Below, in pieces: positions 59,894-64,000 of a stretch of DNA of 64,000 nt. Every line of letters starts with the position of its first letter. Positions within the stretch are counted from its first letter, which is position 1. This DNA is from Solibacteraceae bacterium. Lineage in GTDB: Bacteria > Acidobacteriota > Terriglobia > Bryobacterales > Bryobacteraceae. The stretch is from the NCBI GenBank assembly GCA_021324015.1, contig JAJPJX010000186.1, positions 38,837-102,836 of the forward strand, written 5' to 3'. The notes beneath the pieces were generated by a model, which made no database searches, was not told the origin of the DNA, and saw only the letters and a program-made list of their open reading frames with translations. The position numbers and the translations under genes are program-made.

Positions 59894-60436
59894 TTACTCT
59901 TCTTCCACCACGCAGATATCCGGCAGGTTGCGGTAGCGTTCGGCATCGTCCAGCCCGTAGCCCACCACGAACTGGTCCGGAATCTGGAAGCCTACGTAGG
60001 AAACGTGCACCGGGCGCCGGCGGCGCTGGGGCTTGTCCAGCAGCGCGGCGATGTGCACGGAGCGCGGGCGGCGCTGCTTGAGCAGGTGCATCAGGTAGTT
60101 GAGCGTCACCCCGCTGTCCACGATATCTTCCACAATCAGCACGTCCGACCCCTCCACGGTGGCGTCCAGGTCCTTGGTCACCTTCACTTCTCCGGACGTG
60201 CTCTTCCCCATGCCATAGCTCGAAATACCCATGAAGTCGAGCCGCACGTCGCGCTTCAGCGCCCGCGCCAGGTCGGACAGAAAAAAACAGGCGCCCTTCA
60301 GGATGCATACCAGGAGGAGGGTGCCTTCCGGATAATCCGCGTCGATCTGCGCCGCCAGTTCGCGGATGCGCGTTTGAATCTGCTCGGCGGTAAGCAGTAC
60401 GCGCAACTTCGGCGCCATGTGGGTGGGTTCCGTCAT
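59894..60436 (-). CDS. hpt: Hypoxanthine phosphoribosyltransferase
   Basis: Purine-salvage enzyme of 180 residues that joins hypoxanthine (or guanine) with PRPP. The PRPP-binding motif is VLIVEDIVDSGVTL (about 98-111). The flexible-loop region is SSYGMGKSTSGEVKV, the N-terminal dipeptide region LLVCILKGACFFLSDL, and the purine-binding part VGYGLDDAERYRNLPDI. Length is typical for bacterial Hpt. ATG 60436 is used; ATG 60418 is an alternative with a similar lack of ribosome-binding site. Transcribed away from the tat genes' upstream end on the same strand. Confidence 0.95.
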   Translation of the reverse strand: MTEPTHMAPKLRVLLTAEQIQTRIRELAAQIDADYPEGTLLLVCILKGACFFLSDLARALKRDVRLDFMGISSYGMGKSTSGEVKVTKDLDATVEGSDVLIVEDIVDSGVTLNYLMHLLKQRRPRSVHIAALLDKPQRRRRPVHVSYVGFQIPDQFVVGYGLDDAERYRNLPDICVVEEE

Positions 60437-60452
60437 CCGACGCGGCCGCTCG

Positions 60453-61271
60453 TTATCCGCCGTGCGCCAAGCGGGCGCTCATCGGCCCAATATGAATGTG
60501 CGCTCCCGTCGCCTTTCCCGGCACCGCCTGGCGGAAGGCGAAATAGGGGATGCGCTGGTCGGCGAGGTATTGGCGCAGCCACACGCCTTCGGGTTGGTCC
60601 GGATGCACAGCCACGTCCACCCGGTCGCGGTGATCGAAGCCCAGAGCGCGGTGCACCGCCGTCTCGCCCATAGCGCTCACCGGCAGCGGCTTGGCGAAGC
60701 GGCTCTCGAAAGCCGTCTCCACGCGCAGAAGGTCCGCCCGAGTAAACACGCCGCTGCCGTCGTAGCGCTCCGCCACCTGGGTAGCCTGCTGCGGCGCCTC
60801 CTCTAGGTGCTTCTGGAGTTCCTCCTCCGCCTTGGCCATCTCGGTCAGTTCGTGCGCCAGGCGCGCGCGTGAGATGGCCAGGTCGTTCTCCTTGCGCGCC
60901 CGGTCCAATTCATCCAGGTAGGTTCCCAGGCTGAGTTGCGAAACCACCCCGTCTTTTACCAGTTCTTCGGCTTTCTCTAGGGCCTTTTGGCGTCGTGCCA
61001 GGCGGCGGCCGGTGGCCGCCACCATGTCCTCGGCCTGCTGATCCGTCATCAGATCGGCCCCGTAAAGAGTGCGTCGCAGCAAGGCTGCGTCCTGCGCGTC
61101 CGCCAGGACCTCCTGGGCGCGTTCCAGGTCGGCGCGCGGCGCGGCGCCCGCCTCCACCAGGGCGCGCAGCCGCTCGATGCCCGCCTGGGCGCGCACTACA
61201 TCCGGATCGTACGGGGCCTGCGCCAATGCCGCCCCCGCGCACACCAGCCACCAGGCCGCGCAAATACGCAT
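60453..61271 (-). CDS. Exported coiled-coil protein with M15-peptidase-like C-terminal domain
   Basis: Protein of 272 residues with a signal peptide (about 1-17, ending ALAQ). Residues 25-170 are a TolC-like helical hairpin (LVEAGAAPRADLERAQEVLADA and KALEKAEELVKDGVVSQL). The C-terminal 80 residues include GFDHRDRVDVAVHPD and TGAHIHIGP. These give a His-x6-Asp and a His-x-His arrangement, as in zinc D-Ala-D-Ala carboxypeptidases of family M15. A peptidoglycan role is plausible. A TACAAT box eight bases before the ATG suggests a leaderless mRNA. Confidence 0.6.
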   Translation of the reverse strand: MRICAAWWLVCAGAALAQAPYDPDVVRAQAGIERLRALVEAGAAPRADLERAQEVLADAQDAALLRRTLYGADLMTDQQAEDMVAATGRRLARRQKALEKAEELVKDGVVSQLSLGTYLDELDRARKENDLAISRARLAHELTEMAKAEEELQKHLEEAPQQATQVAERYDGSGVFTRADLLRVETAFESRFAKPLPVSAMGETAVHRALGFDHRDRVDVAVHPDQPEGVWLRQYLADQRIPYFAFRQAVPGKATGAHIHIGPMSARLAHGG

Positions 61272-61279
61272 GAACTTTC

Positions 61280-61285
61280 ATTGTA
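61280..61285 (-). promoter_or_regulatory. -10 box before the coiled-coil/M15-like gene
   Basis: Minus-strand TACAAT ends eight bases before ATG 61271. The divergent rsfS region begins a few bases away, so regulatory elements of both genes overlap. Confidence 0.4.
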
Positions 61286-61376
61286 GTACGATACGGAGAA
61301 GGAGTATCGTCTGCCGAACGCCTCGAAGAGACTAGGTTCCCGCCACGAAACACAAGGCTCCGCGGACAGATGGCTC

Positions 61377-61700
61377 GTGGCTGTGCGGGCGGCCGAATCC
61401 AAGAAAGCCACCGATATCCGCATCCTGGACCTGACCGGGATCACCTCCTTCACGGACTATTTCGTGATCTGCACCGGCGCCAATGCCCGCCAGATTCAGG
61501 CGATCAGCGATGAGATCGGCCTGCAGATGAAGAAGCACGGCGAACTGCCCATCAGCGTGGAAGGCTATCAGCAGGCCGAGTGGGTTTTGGCGGACTACGG
61601 GGATCTCCTGGTGCACATCTTCTCGCCGAAATCCCGCGAGTATTATGACTTGGAGCGGCTCTGGCGCAACGCCAAAGCGGTAGAAATTCCCGGCGAGTGA
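61377..61700 (+). CDS. rsfS: Ribosomal silencing factor RsfS
   Basis: RsfS/Iojap protein, 107 residues from GTG 61377. It binds ribosomal protein L14 and blocks subunit joining during starvation. Core motifs are LDLTGITSFTDYFVICTG, RQIQAISDEI, SVEGYQQAEWVLADYGDLLVHIF and YYDLERLW. The true start is uncertain: the frame is open back to 61287, and a good GAAGGAG (61298-61304) precedes a CTG at 61311 by six bases. A CTG-started form would have 22 more residues, including the helix WLVAVRAAESKKA that relatives share in part. It overlaps rlmH by four bases (GTGA). Confidence 0.93.
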   Translation: MAVRAAESKKATDIRILDLTGITSFTDYFVICTGANARQIQAISDEIGLQMKKHGELPISVEGYQQAEWVLADYGDLLVHIFSPKSREYYDLERLWRNAKAVEIPGE

Positions 61701-62116
61701 AGATCCACCTTTATTACATCGGCAAACCCCGCGACTCGCACGCCAACGCCCTGGCCGAGGATTTCGTCCTTCGCGCCTCCCGCTTCTGCCCAACCGAGAT
61801 GCGGGAGGTCCGCCCGGACCGCGCCGATCTGCTCGGCCGGCACCCCTCAGCGCGCAAGATCTTTCTGGACCCGGCCGGCCGCCAGATGGATTCGCCAGCC
61901 TTCACCAGCTTGCTGGCCCGCGCTGAGATGGAAGGCCGAGACCTGCTCTTCCTGATAGGTGGCGCTGACGGTCTGCCCGCCGCCTGGAAGCCCTGCGCGG
62001 ACCTGTTGCTCTCGCTGTCCGCCATGACCTGGCCGCACGAACTCGCGCGCGTCCTGCTGGCGGAACAGATCTACCGCGGTTTCGCGGCCTTGCGGGGTCA
62101 TCCCTACCCGCGTTAA
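61697..62116 (+). CDS. rlmH: 23S rRNA (pseudouridine-1915-N3)-methyltransferase
   Basis: SPOUT-family methyltransferase of 139 residues that methylates pseudouridine 1915 in helix 69 of 23S rRNA. The SAM-binding knot shows LLFLIGGADGLP (about 97-108) and LSLSAMTWPHELARVLLAEQIYRG (about 116-139 region), with the C-terminal HPYPR. In most bacteria this ends HPYHR/K; here the histidine before the terminal residue is replaced by proline. GTG start overlaps the rsfS stop, the usual rsfS-rlmH pair. Length is slightly short of 155 in E. coli but all motifs are present. Confidence 0.93.
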   Translation: MKIHLYYIGKPRDSHANALAEDFVLRASRFCPTEMREVRPDRADLLGRHPSARKIFLDPAGRQMDSPAFTSLLARAEMEGRDLLFLIGGADGLPAAWKPCADLLLSLSAMTWPHELARVLLAEQIYRGFAALRGHPYPR

Positions 62117-62131
62117 CGTAGTCCATTGGCC

Positions 62132-62986
62132 ATGTCGTGGTTCAAGCGCGAGAAAGCAGGGCCGGAGATCCCCGAAAAACCTCCTGAGGGGGGGCGGCGG
62201 GTCCGCACCGAGGGCCTGTGGCTGAAATGCGAAGGCTGCCGCCAGATCATCTGGAAGAAGGACCTGGAGGCTAACTGGAATGTCTGCCCGAAGTGTGGCC
62301 GCCACATGCGCATGGACGCCTTCCAGCGCCTCAAACTCCTCCTCGACGGGCCCTGGGAAGAGTTTGACGCCGATCTGCACTCCTCCAACCCCCTGGATTT
62401 CGTGGATTCCAAGCCCTACAGCGAGCGCCTGGAAGCCATGCGGCAGTCCACCAACCTATTCGACGCGCTGATCTCCGCCGGCGGCACGCTGGCAGGCCGC
62501 CCGGTGCTCATCTGCGCCATGGACATACGGTTCATCGGCGGGAGTATGGGTTGTGTGGTCGGCGAAAAGATCACCCGCGCTATCGAGCGCGCCATCGCTC
62601 AGAAAGCCCCTTTGATCATCGTCTCGGCCTCCGGCGGCGCACGTATGCAGGAAGGCGCTGTCAGCCTGATGCAGTTGGCCAAAATTTCCGCCGCCCTGAT
62701 GCGCCTCGACGAGTGCCGCGTCCCCTATATCAGCGTGCTCACCGACCCCACCACCGGCGGCGTCACGGCCAGCTTCGCCATGCTGGGCGATTTGAATATC
62801 GCCGAACCCGGAGCACTCATCGGCTTCGCCGGGCCGCGGGTCATCGAGCAAACCATCCGCCAGAAACTGCCGGAAGGGTTCCAACGCGCCGAGTTCCTGG
62901 AAAAGCACGGCATGTTGGACGCCGTGGTGCCGCGCAGCGAACTGAAGACTTATATCGCCCAGGCCCTGCGCTTCCTGGCCGGCTGA
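62132..62986 (+). CDS. accD: Acetyl-CoA carboxylase carboxyltransferase subunit beta
   Basis: Carboxyltransferase beta subunit of 284 residues that forms malonyl-CoA with AccA, the first step of fatty-acid synthesis. The zinc finger has cysteines in CEGC (about 34-37) and CPKC (about 53-56). The oxyanion-hole glycines of the crotonase fold lie in SASGGARMQEG and DPTTGGVTASFAMLGD, and GFAGPRVIEQTIRQ closes the fold. I start at ATG 62132 (MSWFKREKAG); the TTG at 62126 is not needed. It lies 15 bases after rlmH and 23 before folC, in one probable operon. Confidence 0.96.
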   Translation: MSWFKREKAGPEIPEKPPEGGRRVRTEGLWLKCEGCRQIIWKKDLEANWNVCPKCGRHMRMDAFQRLKLLLDGPWEEFDADLHSSNPLDFVDSKPYSERLEAMRQSTNLFDALISAGGTLAGRPVLICAMDIRFIGGSMGCVVGEKITRAIERAIAQKAPLIIVSASGGARMQEGAVSLMQLAKISAALMRLDECRVPYISVLTDPTTGGVTASFAMLGDLNIAEPGALIGFAGPRVIEQTIRQKLPEGFQRAEFLEKHGMLDAVVPRSELKTYIAQALRFLAG

Positions 62987-63009
62987 TCCGGCTCCGGCCG
63001 GCGTGCGAG

Positions 63010-64000
63010 ATGAACTATCCCGATTCCGTTCAGTTTCTCTACGCTCTCGGTAACGAAAACAAAACCGCCAAGTTCGGTTTGGAGCGCATCTCGGCGGTGC
63101 TCGAGGCCCTGGGCGCGCCGCATCGCGCCGGCCGATTCGTGCACGTGGCCGGCACCAACGGCAAAGGCTCCACTTGCGCCATGATCGAGTCCGGTCTGCG
63201 CGCCGCCGGTGTGCGCCCAGGACTGTTCACTTCCCCGCACCTGCTCGAGCCAACCGAGCGCATCCGCATCCAGGGTCGCCCCATCAGCCCCCGGGACTTC
63301 GTGTCCGCCTTTAATCGCGTGCATGACGCGGCCGAAGCCCTGCTGCGGGAAGGTCGCATCGACCTGCATACTACCTACTTTGAGACCGTCACCGCCATGG
63401 CTTTCCTGGTTTTTGCCGGGCAGGAGATCGAAATCACGGTGCTGGAAGTCGGCCTGGGAGGCAGGTTGGATGCCACCAACGTGGTGCACCCCGCACTGGC
63501 CGTCGTCACTCCGGTGGACTTCGATCACGAGGCCTGGCTGGGCAAGAGCCTGTCCTCCATCGCCTTCGAAAAGGCCGGCATCCTGAAGCCCGGCGCGCCC
63601 GCGGTGTTCGCCGCGCAGCGTCCGGAAGCCGCGCGCGTGCTCGAGGCGCGCGCCTTGGAACTGGGCGTCGAGGTCACGTATACCTCGGAGTGGCAAGTCA
63701 GCGGCCTGGAGCTTCATCCCCGCGGCAGCCGCTTCCATGCTTCGCGGAACGGCGTCACGGTGGCAGTCGACTGCCCCCTGGCCGGCGAGCACCAGGTGCA
63801 GAACGCGCTCACCGCCGTAGCTGCCTTGGCACGCCTGGGTATGCCCGCCTCGGCCATCGAACAGGGCATCGCGCAAGCCTCCTGGCCTGGCCGCCTGGAG
63901 CGCGTCTCAGACGACCCGGAGATTCTCCTGGATGGCGCCCACAACCCTGCCGGCGCCCGCGCCCTGGCTGCCTATCTCGATCGCTTCTATGCCGGCCGGC
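63010..64000 (+). CDS. folC: Folylpolyglutamate synthase / dihydrofolate synthase (partial at right edge)
   Basis: The first 330 residues of a FolC protein, cut by the window end. It adds glutamate to dihydropteroate and to folates. Visible are the P-loop AGTNGKGSTCAMIESGL (about 45-61), the TSPHL segment (about 74-78), ETVTAMAF (about 119-126), EVGLGGRLDATN (about 141-152), and the Mur-ligase-like second domain with DGAHNPAGARAL (about 311-322). Start ATG 63010 is chosen because it begins the family sequence NYPDSVQFLYALG. The order accD-folC is common in bacteria. The stop codon lies outside the window. Confidence 0.96.
   Translation, partial: MNYPDSVQFLYALGNENKTAKFGLERISAVLEALGAPHRAGRFVHVAGTNGKGSTCAMIESGLRAAGVRPGLFTSPHLLEPTERIRIQGRPISPRDFVSAFNRVHDAAEALLREGRIDLHTTYFETVTAMAFLVFAGQEIEITVLEVGLGGRLDATNVVHPALAVVTPVDFDHEAWLGKSLSSIAFEKAGILKPGAPAVFAAQRPEAARVLEARALELGVEVTYTSEWQVSGLELHPRGSRFHASRNGVTVAVDCPLAGEHQVQNALTAVAALARLGMPASAIEQGIAQASWPGRLERVSDDPEILLDGAHNPAGARALAAYLDRFYAGR

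Noticed and set aside
1..64000. CRISPR arrays, phage genes, insertion sequences or integration sites
   Set aside because: No regularly spaced direct repeats, transposase/integrase motifs or target-site duplications were seen anywhere in the window.

Overview
The window is a gene-dense, GC-rich bacterial chromosome segment, most likely from the phylum Acidobacteriota (Bryobacter/Solibacter-like). The evidence is the gene mix: two very large TonB-dependent receptors with a carboxypeptidase-regulatory-like N-terminus, FG-GAP/ASPIC-UnbV and TPR secreted proteins, Gfo/Idh/MocA oxidoreductases with Tat signals, DUF3500 and DUF6807 proteins, PQQ dehydrogenase fused to cytochrome c, many GTG/TTG starts and frequent 4-bp ATGA overlaps. 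I see no phage, insertion sequence, CRISPR array or plasmid functions. The taxonomic call is an inference from protein style, not from an rRNA gene.

Layout. 1-7.7 kb: periplasmic oxidation and polysaccharide-type enzymes (PQQ-cytochrome dehydrogenase, LhgO, a secreted FG-GAP protein, a tandem alpha/beta hydrolase). 7.7-15.6 kb: a minus-strand run of a TonB receptor, an LRR protein, XdhC, a MocA-like nucleotidyltransferase and an AsmA-like protein. 15.8-21.9 kb: a molybdopterin oxidoreductase, then a lipoprotein and a GT-C-like membrane protein that share a homologous domain, facing a second GT39-like protein. 22-31 kb: DksA/TraR-type zinc finger, NadD-like enzyme, DUF6807 protein, GH20 hexosaminidase, SGNH hydrolase, MscL with a zinc-ribbon tail, class II DAHP synthase, RidA and an outer-membrane barrel. 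30.8-42.4 kb: a broken MutS-family ATPase gene, a lone nuoA, an ASPIC/UnbV protein, Tat-exported oxidoreductase and propeller proteins, an orphan polysaccharide ABC permease, an M23 peptidase and DUF3500. 42.4-56.8 kb: HD-GYP/GAF/GGDEF regulator, coiled-coil membrane protein, beta-CASP nuclease, second TonB receptor with a sulfatase-superfamily enzyme, AqpZ, a PEGA protein, a lipoprotein and a PEP-CTERM protein. 56.9-64 kb: tRNA-Ala(CGC), a frameshifted methyltransferase, TatC and TatA/B, hpt, a TolC-like coiled-coil protein, then rsfS-rlmH-accD-folC. folC runs off the right edge.

How the genes fit together. Much of the window serves the cell envelope: TonB import, extracellular sugar and sulfo/phospho-ester processing, Tat export (the translocase and two Tat-signal proteins are both here), peptidoglycan cleavage and surface glycosylation. 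Housekeeping genes are interspersed.

The points most worth following up are (1) a recurrent placement of -10-like boxes 5-9 bases before start codons, suggesting leaderless mRNAs; (2) the domain shared by the lipoprotein at 17855-18385 and the C-terminus of its coupled glycosyltransferase neighbour; (3) two gene lesions (MutS-family and methyltransferase) that may be real or sequence errors; and (4) several architectural oddities (MscL zinc ribbon, TatC N-terminal extension, a hydrolase with a dead second domain, a sulfatase-like enzyme with threonine at the nucleophile position). I did not find a clear-cut new defence or biosynthetic system.
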